Below are positions 17,126 through 25,449 of a stretch of DNA of 64,000 nucleotides, in pieces. Location: positions 2,108,001 to 2,172,000 of the forward strand of contig NZ_BAABAU010000001.1 in the NCBI RefSeq assembly GCF_039537585.1, given 5' to 3'. Positions within the stretch are counted from its first letter, which is position 1, and every line of letters begins with the position of its first letter. Made by a program: the position numbers and the translations under genes. The DNA is from Frondihabitans peucedani (GTDB taxonomy: Bacteria; Actinomycetota; Actinomycetes; Actinomycetales; Microbacteriaceae). The notes under the pieces were generated by a model that did no database searches, was not told where the DNA came from, and worked only from the letters and a program-made list of their open reading frames with translations.

Positions 17126-17992
17126 GAACACCGACCGCGACGGCTCCGGCGACGGCACCGCGGTCGCGTCGGTCACCACGGGTGCACCCGCGATGAAGTC
17201 CTTCAGCTCGCGCCCGGCGACGACCTTCGCCGGCAGCGGATCGGCCGAGTACACGCGCGGCATCCGGTCGACGGGCAGCTCCGCGTGCGATCCGACGAGC
17301 ACCACGTTGCCGAATCGGCGCCCCTTGAGCGTTCCGGGATCGGCGACCGCCACGACGTGCTCGAACACCGTCGCGAGTGTCGACGCCTGCCCGCGCGCGA
17401 ACGCGAGTCCTGCGCCGTCGGCGGAGTTGACCATCAGCATCCCGGTCGGCGACAGGAACTCGGCCGCCGCCGAGTAGAACTCCAGCGACGTCACGTGCGC
17501 GGGGATCCGCGACCCGCCGAACACGTCGACCACGAGCAGGTCTACCGTGCCGCGGAGCCCCTGCGGCAGCTTCTCCATGACCTCGCGCGCGTCGCCGTAG
17601 CGCACCCGGATCGAGGCCCCGCGCGGGAAAGGCAGCTGCGCCCGCACGAGGTCGACGAGGTCCTTCTCGAGCTCGACGACCTGCTGCCGTGAGCCGGGGC
17701 GCGTGGCCTCGACGTAGCGGGGGAGCGTGAGGGCCCCGGCACCGAGGTGGAGCGCCGTCACCGGGCCCGGCGGGAGGAGGTCGATCGCGTGCCCGATCCT
17801 GCGCACGTATTCGAATGCCAGGTGGGTGGGGTCGTCGAGGTCGACGTGCGACTGCGGCGTGCCGTCGACGACGAGCGTGTACGAGCCGGGGCTCCACCGG
17901 TCGGCGTCGATGCGTGCCTGACCGGCGCCGATCGTGATCTCGAGGGGCTCGTCGCCCGTGTTCGAGGAGGACGTCGAGGAGTGGGAGGCCAT
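17114..17992 (-). CDS. Spermidine/spermine synthase-like methyltransferase-fold protein
   Basis: The 292-aa product has the Rossmann-fold of the spermidine synthase superfamily: VTALHLGAGALTLPRYVE as the nucleotide-binding loop, QQVVELEKDLVDLVR with the acidic residue ending strand 2, RVRYGDAREVM, and LLVVDVFGGSRIPAHV. The catalytic Asp/Tyr pattern of true spermidine synthases is not evident. This belongs to the actinobacterial fused-MFS/spermidine-synthase-like group of unknown substrate. The ATG at 17992 (MASHSS) is chosen over longer in-frame forms whose extra residues are compositionally unlike the protein. It converges on csrA. Confidence 0.75.
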   Translation of the reverse strand: MASHSSTSSSNTGDEPLEITIGAGQARIDADRWSPGSYTLVVDGTPQSHVDLDDPTHLAFEYVRRIGHAIDLLPPGPVTALHLGAGALTLPRYVEATRPGSRQQVVELEKDLVDLVRAQLPFPRGASIRVRYGDAREVMEKLPQGLRGTVDLLVVDVFGGSRIPAHVTSLEFYSAAAEFLSPTGMLMVNSADGAGLAFARGQASTLATVFEHVVAVADPGTLKGRRFGNVVLVGSHAELPVDRMPRVYSADPLPAKVVAGRELKDFIAGAPVVTDATAVPSPEPSRSVFGGR

Positions 17993-18126
17993 GCCCCAAG
18001 CCTCGCACGATCTCCACCCGCGAGGGCCTGCGTCTCCACCCCCGGGTGGTGGGCCGGCGCACCGCCCCGCGGGATCGTGGAGACAACGCACGCACCTCCC
18101 CCGACCATCACCCCGAAAGGCCCCTC

Positions 18127-18627
18127 GTGTCCGCTCAGCTCCTCGTCAACGTCCTCCTCGGCATCGCCCTCGTCGGCTACATCGCGTCCAAGCAGCTGCG
18201 CTGGACCAGGATCGACCGCCAGGGCGTGTGGCGCCTCCCGCTGATCCTCGGCGTGATCGGTCTCATCAGCCTCTCGTCGCAGGCGAAGGGCCTGACGGTC
18301 GGCCCGGTCGACATCGCCCTCATCGGCGTCGAGCTGGCCGTCGCCGTCACGATCGGCCTGCTGATGGGCCGCGCCACCGTCTACCGGATCGCCGCGACCG
18401 CGGACGCGAAGGGACGCAGGATCGAGGCCCGCTCGGGTGTCGCGGGCGCCGCCCTGTGGGTCGTCCTCATCGCCCTCCGCCTCGGGCTCGACGTCGTCGG
18501 AGGCCTGATGGGCGCGCACATCCTGACCGCCACCGGCGTCATCCTGCTCACCGTCGCCGCCAGCCGTGCGGCCTCCGCGCTGATCGTGGACGCCCGGATG
18601 CCGCGGGTCTCCTCCCTCACGGCATGA
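18127..18627 (+). CDS. Small integral membrane protein (DUF1453-like)
   Basis: This 166-aa hydrophobic protein has four or five membrane segments: LLVNVLLGIALVGYIASKQL, LPLILGVIGLISLSS, VDIALIGVELAVAVTIGLLM and GAALWVVLIALRLGLDVV. The GTG at 18127 is preceded by GAAAGG, which fixes the start. The layout resembles DUF1453/CcdC-type membrane proteins, without a known function. It ends eight bases before the histidine kinase, so the three genes may be one operon. Confidence 0.65.
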   Translation: MSAQLLVNVLLGIALVGYIASKQLRWTRIDRQGVWRLPLILGVIGLISLSSQAKGLTVGPVDIALIGVELAVAVTIGLLMGRATVYRIAATADAKGRRIEARSGVAGAALWVVLIALRLGLDVVGGLMGAHILTATGVILLTVAASRAASALIVDARMPRVSSLTA

Positions 18628-18634
18628 TGGCTCC

Positions 18635-19861
18635 GTGACCCCCGCCTTCCCCGACGCCCCCGAGAGGACCGGGCTCGGCTCCACGCTCAACGGCGTCGGA
18701 GCCGTCGTCGTCGGCTCCTTCCTCGTCGTGGACCGGGTCGGCGCCGCCGACGGACGACTGCCCGCGGGGGTGCTGGTCCTCGGCCTCGTGGCGCTCGCCG
18801 CCTGGATCGTGCGCTCGTTCCTCCGGCCCGGCCGCGTGGCCGACGCCGCCGCGGTGGTCATGCTCGTGGTCGGCTCGGCGCTCGTGACGAGCACCGACGC
18901 CCTCCTGATCACCCCGGCGATCGTTGCCATCGTCGCCGTCGCCGCCGACCTCCGGCACCCGCGGGGCGTCGTCGTCGCGTTCGCCGCGACAGGCTTCGCG
19001 ATCGTGACCGCCACCTCGCTCCTCGACTCCCGCTCGCCGTCGTTCCTCCTGGCCTGCCTCGGCGGCCTCGCCCTCGGCTGCGTCGTCGGCTACAACCGCC
19101 GGCAGAACCGCGTCGCCGAGGTGACGGCGAGGAAGCTCCTCGCCCGCGAGGTCGAGATCGAGCGGGAGCAGCAGCACTCGGCCCTCCTCGCCGACCGCGC
19201 GCGGGTCGCCCGCGACATCCACGACGTCCTCGCACACAGCCTCGGCGGCCTCGTCATCCAGCTCGACGCGGTCGAGGCCCTGCTCGAGAACGGGCGCACG
19301 GACGAGGCCGCGGCCCGCGTCACGGCGGCCCGCAGCCTCGCCGCCGACGGGCTGGGCGAGGCCCGGCGCGCGGTGGCGACCCTGCGTGATCCTGCGCTCG
19401 CGGCCCCCGCGGGCGGCGATCCGCTCGACCGACCGGACGCCGTCGACCGCCTCCTCGAGACCCACCGGTCGCTGGGCGGGCAGGTCTCGGCGAGCGGCCT
19501 CGACGCCCTGACGGCCCTCGACGCCGAGCACTCGCGGGCGCTCGCCGGGGTGCTCCGGGAGGCCCTCAGCAATGCGAGGCGACACGCTCCGGGTGCGCCG
19601 GTCGCGGTGGCGGCGACCGCCGACGCGGGGCGGGGAACGCTGCGGGTCACGGTGTCGAATCCGGTCGGTGCCGGTGCCGGTGTCGCTGGCGCTACTGCTG
19701 GCCCTGCCGCCGCCGGCCCCGGTGCCGAGGACCGCGCCGGAGGCGGCCAGGGGCTCCCCGGCATGCGCGACCGCCTGGCCGAGCTCGGCGACGGCTCCCG
19801 CGTCGCGGCGGGCCGCCGGGGCGACTCGTTCGTGGTCGAGGCCGAGGTGGTCGTCCGATGA
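18635..19861 (+). CDS. NarL-type sensor histidine kinase
   Basis: The 408-aa kinase has five or so N-terminal membrane segments (about residues 10-155), then a HisKA_3 dimerisation helix with RVARDIHDVLAHSLGGLV, giving His196 as the phosphoacceptor. A HATPase domain follows with REALSNARRHAPG (N box), an Ala/Gly-rich insert, and GQGLPGMRDRLAELG. No extracellular sensor domain is obvious, so the signal may be membrane-derived. The GTG start is six bases after CATGAT, a possible -10 element. It overlaps its response regulator by 4 bp. Confidence 0.9.
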   Translation: MTPAFPDAPERTGLGSTLNGVGAVVVGSFLVVDRVGAADGRLPAGVLVLGLVALAAWIVRSFLRPGRVADAAAVVMLVVGSALVTSTDALLITPAIVAIVAVAADLRHPRGVVVAFAATGFAIVTATSLLDSRSPSFLLACLGGLALGCVVGYNRRQNRVAEVTARKLLAREVEIEREQQHSALLADRARVARDIHDVLAHSLGGLVIQLDAVEALLENGRTDEAAARVTAARSLAADGLGEARRAVATLRDPALAAPAGGDPLDRPDAVDRLLETHRSLGGQVSASGLDALTALDAEHSRALAGVLREALSNARRHAPGAPVAVAATADAGRGTLRVTVSNPVGAGAGVAGATAGPAAAGPGAEDRAGGGQGLPGMRDRLAELGDGSRVAAGRRGDSFVVEAEVVVR

Positions 19862-20529
19862 CCGACAGCCCCGTCCGCATCGTCGTCGCCGACGACCAGG
19901 CCATCGTCCGCGACGGCCTGGTGACGCTCCTGTCGCTGGTCGACGGCTTCGAGATCGTCGGCCAGGCCGCCGACGGCGCCGAGGCCGTCCGGGTCGTCGA
20001 CGCCACGCTCCCCGACGTCGTCCTGATGGATCTCCGCATGCCCGAGCTCTCCGGAGCAGAGGCCACCGAGCGCGTGCTCGCCGCTCATCCCGCCACCGCG
20101 GTGCTGGTCCTGACGACCTTCGCCGACGACGAGTCCATCGTCGGCGCCCTCCGCGCCGGAGCCCGCGGCTACCTCACCAAAGACGCCGGCCGCGCCGAGC
20201 TCTCCAGCGCCATCCGGGCCGTGGCCGCGGGGCAGTCGATCTTCGAGGCCTCGGTCGGTGCCCTCCTCGTGCAGAGCCTGACCGCAGGATCCCGGCCCAC
20301 AGCGCCCGAGCCCGACCCCGACCCGGCGCTGACCCTGCGGACCCGCCACCCCGGCCTCACCCCGCGGGAGGCCGAGATCTTCGCCCTCATCGCCCAGGGT
20401 CTGTCGAACCCGGAGATCGCCGCGCGCCTCTTCGTCAGCGTCGCCACCGTCAAGGCCCACGTCAACATGATCTTCGCCAAGCTCGGCGTCACCACCCGCG
20501 CGCAGGCGATCGCGCTGGCGCTCGGCTGA
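19858..20529 (+). CDS. NarL/LuxR-family response regulator
   Basis: The 223-aa regulator has a receiver domain (VADDQAIVRDGL acidic pocket, phosphoacceptor Asp58 in VVLMDLRMP, and the conserved Thr and Lys in TTFADD and LTKDAG). A C-terminal LuxR helix-turn-helix covers about residues 160-220 (LTPREAEIFALIAQGLSNPE, then VATVKAHVNMIF). The ATG overlaps the kinase stop. The partner is the kinase at 18635. Target genes are unknown, but an upstream membrane protein in the same run is a candidate. Confidence 0.93.
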   Translation: MTDSPVRIVVADDQAIVRDGLVTLLSLVDGFEIVGQAADGAEAVRVVDATLPDVVLMDLRMPELSGAEATERVLAAHPATAVLVLTTFADDESIVGALRAGARGYLTKDAGRAELSSAIRAVAAGQSIFEASVGALLVQSLTAGSRPTAPEPDPDPALTLRTRHPGLTPREAEIFALIAQGLSNPEIAARLFVSVATVKAHVNMIFAKLGVTTRAQAIALALG

Positions 20530-20549
20530 TCCTGCCCGGCCGAGTCCTC

Positions 20550-21242
20550 TCAGTCGACCAGCACCACTGCCAGCGTGACCGGGTCGCCGCCGGCCCAGGT
20601 GCCCGTGACGACCTCCCTGAGGCCGTCTTCGGTCGCCCCGGCTCCGGCCGGGACTCCCGCCGCCGAGGCGAGCGCGCCTGCATCCGAGCCGGGGCCAGGC
20701 ACCCGTGCCAGCGCGACCCGCAGCCCACGGAGGGTCGCGACCGTGATGCCGCGCTCGTCGCGCGTCGCCGGTGCAGCGAGGTCTGAGGCCGCTACCGCGC
20801 GCGATCCTGCGTTGCCGCTCCCGGTCACCACGGCCGTAGGCTCCCGGAACACCCGCTCGCCGTCGACCTCGACGTACTCGTCCGCCTGGCTGCCGCCTGT
20901 CAGCGCCGCAGTCGCCAGTGCGGCCACGAACGCAGGATCGCCCATGCCGTCGTAGGCGTACCGCGTGCCGAGCACCGAGTGCTCCATCGTCCCGAGGAGC
21001 CACGCCTCGCCTCCGGCCAGCGGGGAACCGCGGTAGGTCAGGGGCACCTGAAGCAGGGGCCCGCCGGCAGTGACCAGCAACGTCTCGATGCCGACCTCGC
21101 CTTCAGGATCGTCGAATCGGAACGACGCGAGCTTCTCGAACGGCGCCTCCGGATCACCCTCGAACCACGACCGGGACCGGGCCCACTCGGCGATGATCTC
21201 GGTCTTCGACGGGCGGAGCTCAGCCCGGTGCAGGAGTGCCAT
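20550..21242 (-). CDS. Maltokinase N-terminal cap-like (CG0192-type) protein
   Basis: The 230-aa protein begins with a maltokinase N-terminal cap-like motif set: A.L.PSKTEIIAEWARSRSWF, FRFDDPEGEVGIETLLV, VPLTYRGSPLAGGEAWL and GTMEHSVLGTRYAYDG. No kinase domain follows. The C-terminal half is Ala/Gly-rich with a beta-strand ending in GDPVTLAVVLVD. Stand-alone proteins of this type (CG0192-related) occur across actinobacteria and their function is not known. It converges on the response regulator. The ATG is preceded by TAACAT six bases upstream (21249-21254, minus strand), suggesting a leaderless message. Confidence 0.75.
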   Translation of the reverse strand: MALLHRAELRPSKTEIIAEWARSRSWFEGDPEAPFEKLASFRFDDPEGEVGIETLLVTAGGPLLQVPLTYRGSPLAGGEAWLLGTMEHSVLGTRYAYDGMGDPAFVAALATAALTGGSQADEYVEVDGERVFREPTAVVTGSGNAGSRAVAASDLAAPATRDERGITVATLRGLRVALARVPGPGSDAGALASAAGVPAGAGATEDGLREVVTGTWAGGDPVTLAVVLVD

Positions 21243-21408
21243 GCCCCGATGTTAGAGCGACCCGGCGACACCCGTCGTTGAGTTGCACCCACCCCCAGAA
21301 CGGGACCATTAAGCGGATCACGGCCCCACCGGCCGGGCACCGCCGGATACTCTGGCACCCCGCCGGGGGATCACATCCGGCGGCAGACGACCCTCCCAGA
21401 GACACGAC

Positions 21409-22659
21409 ATGACTCTCCCCGAGCCGACGCTCCTCCCCGCGCCCGGCCAACGGAATCCCCTCAGGCCGATCACCGGCATCCTGCTGGAGCGGATCCTCGG
21501 CCGGTGCATCGCCGTGTTCTCGATCGTCTTCGGCGCGCAGGGGATCCCGTTCGCGCTGATGCAGCAGGGCGTCCTGAAGCAGCCGCTCGGCTGGCTGGTC
21601 GTCGGGACGCTCTTCGGGGCGTTCGCGGCCGTGATCCTGACGGGGTTCAGCGGCCGGTTCCTCGTCACGGTCGCGCCGTTCGTGCCGATCATCTACCTCG
21701 TCGCCCTGACGACGTGGCCGCTGGGCGTCGCCGACCCGTCGGTCGTGCAGCCGACCGTGCCGTGGCTCTGGTACGTCGCGAACCTGGTGCTCGCCACGGC
21801 CGTCGTCGCCTTCTCGACCTGGGTCTCGGCGATGTACGTCGTCCTGATCCCGACGGTCCTCTTCGTCGTCCGGCTGACGCCGTCCGGCGGTGGCGCGACG
21901 GTGGAGCACGCCCTGCTCGACAGCGCGTACGTCGCGATCCTCGGCGCGGTGGTCCTCGTCGTGGTGCTCATGCTCCGGCGCGCGGCCGCCGACGTCGATC
22001 AGGCGCAGGATGCCGCCGTCGTCCGCTACGGGGACGCCGTCCGAGCGCACGCCATCGAGGTGGAGCGCCTGCAGGTCGACTCGATCGTGCACGACGGCGT
22101 GCTGACGGCTCTCCTCTCGGCGGGCAAGGCCGAGACGCCCAAGGCCAGGAGGCTCGCCGCCGTCATGGCGGGTGTGAGCATGGCCAGGCTCATCAGCGCC
22201 GCCGAGACGCCCACCGGGCTCCTCAAGGAGGTGTCGCTCGCCAAGGTGCGGGAACGCCTCGACCGAGCGCGAGGCCACCTCGATCCCGACGCCCGGCTCT
22301 CGGCCGAGGGCGAGATCGGCAGCCTCTCGGTGCCCGCCGAGGTCGCACAGACCCTCGCCGACGCCGCGGTCCAGGCGCTCGTCAACAGCTGTCAGCACGC
22401 CGGCGACTCGGCCTCCCGCTGGATCACGGTCGCGGCCGACGGCGACCAGGCCGTCGTGATCGTGGGCGACGACGGAGCCGGATTCGACCCCTCGGTCTCC
22501 TCCGAGCGCCTCGGCGTCCGCGTCTCCATCCTGGAGCGCGTCCGCACCAGCGGAGGTCTCGCAGAGATCGTGAGCGCGCCCGGCCGGGGCACCGTCGTCA
22601 CCCTCCGCTGGAGGGCCGCGACCGGCGCTCAGGAACACCCCGATAGCATCCCGGCATGA
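21409..22659 (+). CDS. Orphan sensor histidine kinase-like protein
   Basis: The 416-aa product has four to six membrane segments in the first 200 residues (for example LGWLVVGTLFGAFAAVILTG and AILGAVVLVVVLMLRRAA). A dimerisation-like helix follows with VERLQVDSIVHDGVLTALLS, whose VHDGV is the likely phosphoacceptor His region. The HATPase domain has ALVNSCQHAGDSA (N box), VGDDGAGFD (G1) and GLAEIVSAPGRGTVV. No response regulator is adjacent: an SDR gene overlaps its end by 4 bp. TACTCT at 21348-21353 could be a promoter -10. Confidence 0.85.
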   Translation: MTLPEPTLLPAPGQRNPLRPITGILLERILGRCIAVFSIVFGAQGIPFALMQQGVLKQPLGWLVVGTLFGAFAAVILTGFSGRFLVTVAPFVPIIYLVALTTWPLGVADPSVVQPTVPWLWYVANLVLATAVVAFSTWVSAMYVVLIPTVLFVVRLTPSGGGATVEHALLDSAYVAILGAVVLVVVLMLRRAAADVDQAQDAAVVRYGDAVRAHAIEVERLQVDSIVHDGVLTALLSAGKAETPKARRLAAVMAGVSMARLISAAETPTGLLKEVSLAKVRERLDRARGHLDPDARLSAEGEIGSLSVPAEVAQTLADAAVQALVNSCQHAGDSASRWITVAADGDQAVVIVGDDGAGFDPSVSSERLGVRVSILERVRTSGGLAEIVSAPGRGTVVTLRWRAATGAQEHPDSIPA

Positions 22660-23426
22660 ACCGCCGCACCGCCCTCATCACCGGAGCCTCCACCGGAATC
22701 GGAGCCGACTTCGCCCGCCGACTCGGCGCCGACGGGCTCGACCTCGTCCTCGTCGCGCGCAGCCACGACAAGCTCGAGGCGCTCGCGGCCGACATCCGCC
22801 GCGACGCCCGAGTGAGCGTGACGGTCCTGCCGCGCGACCTCGCAGCCCCCGACGCGCCCCGCGATCTCGTCGCGGAGTGCGAGCGTCTCGGCATCGAGGT
22901 CGACTTCCTCCTCAACAACGCCGGCTTCGGCACGCACGGCTCCGTCGCCGACGCCGACCCCGAGCGCCTCGCGGAGGAGATCCGGCTCAACTGCGGCGTC
23001 CTCACCGAGCTGTCGCAGCGCCTCCTGCCCGGCATGATCGCCCGCCGCCGCGGCTCGATCGTGAACGTCGCGAGCAATGCTGCCTTCCAGCCGCTGCCGC
23101 TCATGGCCGTCTACGGCGCCACGAAGTCCTACGTCCTCTCGTTCACAGAGGCCCTCTGGCACGAGACCCGCGGCACCGGCGTCCGCGTGCTCGCCCTCTG
23201 CCCGGGGCCCACCGACACCGCGTTCTTCGACATCGCCGGCGAGGACTTCGCCCGCTCGAAGCGCACCACCCAGCAGCTCATCGACACTGCCAAGCGCGCT
23301 CTCGCCCGCAACCAGCCGAGCGTCGTCGACGGCGTCTCGAACGCCCTGGTCGCCCGCCTGGCGGTGCCGCTCCTGCCGAAGCGGGTGGCGCTCTGGGCTG
23401 CCGCCAAGACAGTCGGGCCGCGCTAG
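22656..23426 (+). CDS. SDR family oxidoreductase (DltE/YqjQ-like)
   Basis: This 256-aa short-chain dehydrogenase has TGASTGIGADFARRL as the cofactor loop, NNAGFG, and a YGATKSYV active site (Tyr153, Lys157). The C-terminal FDIAGEDFARSKRTTQQLID resembles the DltE-like SDRs with broad substrates. Its ATG overlaps the kinase stop. TAGCAT lies six bases before the ATG, so a separate leaderless transcript is possible. Substrate unknown. Confidence 0.88.
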   Translation: MNRRTALITGASTGIGADFARRLGADGLDLVLVARSHDKLEALAADIRRDARVSVTVLPRDLAAPDAPRDLVAECERLGIEVDFLLNNAGFGTHGSVADADPERLAEEIRLNCGVLTELSQRLLPGMIARRRGSIVNVASNAAFQPLPLMAVYGATKSYVLSFTEALWHETRGTGVRVLALCPGPTDTAFFDIAGEDFARSKRTTQQLIDTAKRALARNQPSVVDGVSNALVARLAVPLLPKRVALWAAAKTVGPR

Positions 23427-23437
23427 CCCCTCGCTCT

Positions 23438-24352
23438 CTAGCGCAGTGATCCTGCCGCCCCCGACCTGACCGCCGCCGTGATCCGGTCGAGCGTCGGCGA
23501 CGCGATGTTCCACCGCTGCCAGTGCAGCGCGACGTCGACCGGGTCCGCGGGCGCCAGCTCCACGAGCGAGCCCTCCGCGATCGGCCCGGCGCACTGCTGC
23601 TCCGGCAGCACTCCCCAGCCGAACCCGAGGGCGACGGCCCGGGCGAAGTCGTCCGACGTCGGGATGTAGTGCCGCGGGCCGGTCGCGCCGCTCCCCGTCC
23701 GCGCACGGACGAACGCGCTCTGCAGGTCGTCGTCGCGGTCGAAGAGCACCACCGGGGCCTCCGCGAGGGCAGACGACGCAGGATCCCGCAGCCCCCACCG
23801 CGCCGCGAAGTCCGGCGCGCACACGGCTCGGTACCGCATCGCGCCGAGTGCCTCCGTCGTACAGCCCTGTACGGCGTCGCGGGTCGAGGTGACCGCGGCC
23901 ATCACCGTCCCCGCGCGGAGCAGCCGCGTCGTGTTGACCTGGTCCTCGCGGTGCAGGTCGAACACGACGCCCAGCTCGTCGCCGAGCCCGGAGAGCGCCC
24001 CGAGGAACCACGTCGCCAGGGAATCGGCATTCACGGCGAGGGCGATCCTGCTCACGCGTCCGCCTGTCGCCGAGCCGGAGCCGCCGCCCGCGCCGTCCTG
24101 CGATCCCTCGAGCGCCCGCTGCGTGTCGGTCTCCAGCAGCTCGACCTGCCTGGCATAGCGCAGGATCACCTCGCCCGCGTCGGTCAGCGTCACCGGTGTC
24201 GTCCGCCGCACGAGCACCCGCCCGGTCGAGGCCTCCATCGCCTTCACGCGCTGCGAGACCGCCGACGCCGAGACGTGGAGGCGCCGGGCCGCCGCCTCGA
24301 AGGTGCCCTCGTCGACGAGGGCGCTCAGCGTCTCCAGGTGATCGAGCTGCAT
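23438..24352 (-). CDS. lysG: LysR-family regulator of basic amino-acid export (ArgP/LysG type)
   Basis: This 304-aa LysR-type activator has an N-terminal winged helix (LDHLETLSALVDEGTFEAAA, then SASAVSQRVKAMEASTGRVL) and a C-terminal effector domain. It is divergent from a LysE exporter gene with 68 bp between, the exact arrangement of LysG-LysE and ArgP-ArgO, where the regulator senses lysine, arginine or histidine. A poly-Gly insert near residue 90 is unusual. Its own -10 (TAAGCT, minus strand, 24359-24364) lies inside a palindrome and six bases from the ATG, suggesting autoregulation. Confidence 0.9.
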   Translation of the reverse strand: MQLDHLETLSALVDEGTFEAAARRLHVSASAVSQRVKAMEASTGRVLVRRTTPVTLTDAGEVILRYARQVELLETDTQRALEGSQDGAGGGSGSATGGRVSRIALAVNADSLATWFLGALSGLGDELGVVFDLHREDQVNTTRLLRAGTVMAAVTSTRDAVQGCTTEALGAMRYRAVCAPDFAARWGLRDPASSALAEAPVVLFDRDDDLQSAFVRARTGSGATGPRHYIPTSDDFARAVALGFGWGVLPEQQCAGPIAEGSLVELAPADPVDVALHWQRWNIASPTLDRITAAVRSGAAGSLR

Positions 24353-24365
24353 AAGCCCAGCTTAT
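24351..24365. promoter_or_regulatory. Palindromic LysR-type operator in the lysG-lysE divergent region
   Basis: ATAAGCCCAGCTTAT is a perfect palindrome with 6-bp arms and a 3-bp centre. It overlaps both the start codon of the regulator and its predicted -10 element, and lies just upstream of the exporter promoter. It fits a LysR-type T-N11-A binding site. Confidence 0.65.
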
Positions 24366-24385
24366 GGTGCATGACGATCATTAGC

Positions 24386-24414
24386 TGGACTGATCCTGGC
24401 CGCACCCCTAGCGT
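24386..24414 (+). promoter_or_regulatory. Putative promoter of the lysE-type exporter
   Basis: TGGACT (24386-24391) and TAGCGT (24409-24414) are 17 bases apart. The GTG start at 24421 is six bases after the -10, with no ribosome site, so the message is probably leaderless. Confidence 0.6.
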
Positions 24415-24420
24415 CGAGGG

Positions 24421-25044
24421 GTGACCACGACCCTCCTGCCGGCCCTGCTCGGATTCCTGACCGGCCTCTCGCTCATCGTGGCGATCGGAGCGCAGAACGC
24501 CTTCGTGCTGCGGCTCGGCATCGAGGGCCGGTCCCGCGTGATCCTGCCGGTCGTCGTCATCTGCGCGGTGTCGGACGGGGTGCTCATCACGCTCGGCGTG
24601 CTCGGCATCGGCGCTCTGGTCGCGGCCGCCCCTGCGGTCATGGTCGTGATCCGCGTCGTCGGGGCGGGCTTCCTGATCGTCTACGGCCTCTTCGCCGCCC
24701 GGCGAGCCCTCCGCCCGACCGCTCTCGTCACCGCGGCCGCCGCTGCCCCGACCGGCCTCCGCACCGCCGTCGTCACCGCGCTCGCCTTCACCTGGCTGAA
24801 CCCGCACGTGTACCTCGACACGATCCTGTTCCTCGGCTCGGTCGCCAACCAACAAGGGCCGGACGAGCGCTGGTGGTGGGCCGGGGGAGCGCTGCTCGCC
24901 TCCTGCGTCTGGTTCGCCGGCCTCGGCTTCGGGGCGCGCCTGCTCCGCCCGGTGTTCGCTCGTCCTGCCGCCTGGCGCGTGCTCGATGCCCTCATCGCCC
25001 TCGTCATGCTCGCGCTCGGCCTGCGTCTCGCCTTCGGCCTCTAG
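24421..25044 (+). CDS. lysE: LysE/ArgO-family amino-acid exporter
   Basis: The exporter moves basic amino acids out of the cell. The 207-aa product has six membrane segments, with the family signature near the N-terminus (GFLTGLSLIVAIGAQNAFVL) and the TWLNPHVYLDTILFLGS stretch in the middle. Length and layout match LysE/ArgO. It is controlled in all likelihood by the divergent LysR-type gene. The GTG at 24421 directly follows a putative -10 element. Confidence 0.92.
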   Translation: MTTTLLPALLGFLTGLSLIVAIGAQNAFVLRLGIEGRSRVILPVVVICAVSDGVLITLGVLGIGALVAAAPAVMVVIRVVGAGFLIVYGLFAARRALRPTALVTAAAAAPTGLRTAVVTALAFTWLNPHVYLDTILFLGSVANQQGPDERWWWAGGALLASCVWFAGLGFGARLLRPVFARPAAWRVLDALIALVMLALGLRLAFGL

Positions 25045-25141
25045 CTGCTGTCCCTGCTCCCCTCCCCCTCCCCGCGTACATATGGACGGAGATCCTCGGC
25101 CCCGCCACCTCCCTCTGTCCATATCGACGGAGATCCTGCCC

Positions 25142-25267
25142 CCGCGTACAAATGGACGGAGACTCTCGACGAACACCCCTCCGATCCGCATGAATCGCGC
25201 GGAGATCCGAGAATCTCCGTCCATATGTACGGACGGGCTCCCCAACTGCTGAATCTCCGTCCATATG
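25142..25267 (+). repeat. 126-bp direct repeat, copy 1
   Basis: Bases 25142-25267 are identical to 25324-25449. The flanking bases continue the similarity with mismatches (for example GAGAACCATCGCCGG against GAGAACTGTCGCCAG), giving a higher-order period of 182 bp covering roughly 25126-25489. Confidence 0.92.
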
Positions 25268-25323
25268 CACGGAGAACCATCGCCGGCGCGAGGATCTCCG
25301 TCCATAACGACGGAGATCCTGCC

Positions 25324-25449
25324 CCGCGTACAAATGGACGGAGACTCTCGACGAACACCCCTCCGATCCGCATGAATCGCGCGGAGATCCGAGAATCTCC
25401 GTCCATATGTACGGACGGGCTCCCCAACTGCTGAATCTCCGTCCATATG
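25324..25449 (+). repeat. 126-bp direct repeat, copy 2
   Basis: Second identical copy, 182 bp downstream of the first. Each copy holds three palindromic units plus the spacer with ACTCTCGACGAACACCCC. Confidence 0.92.
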
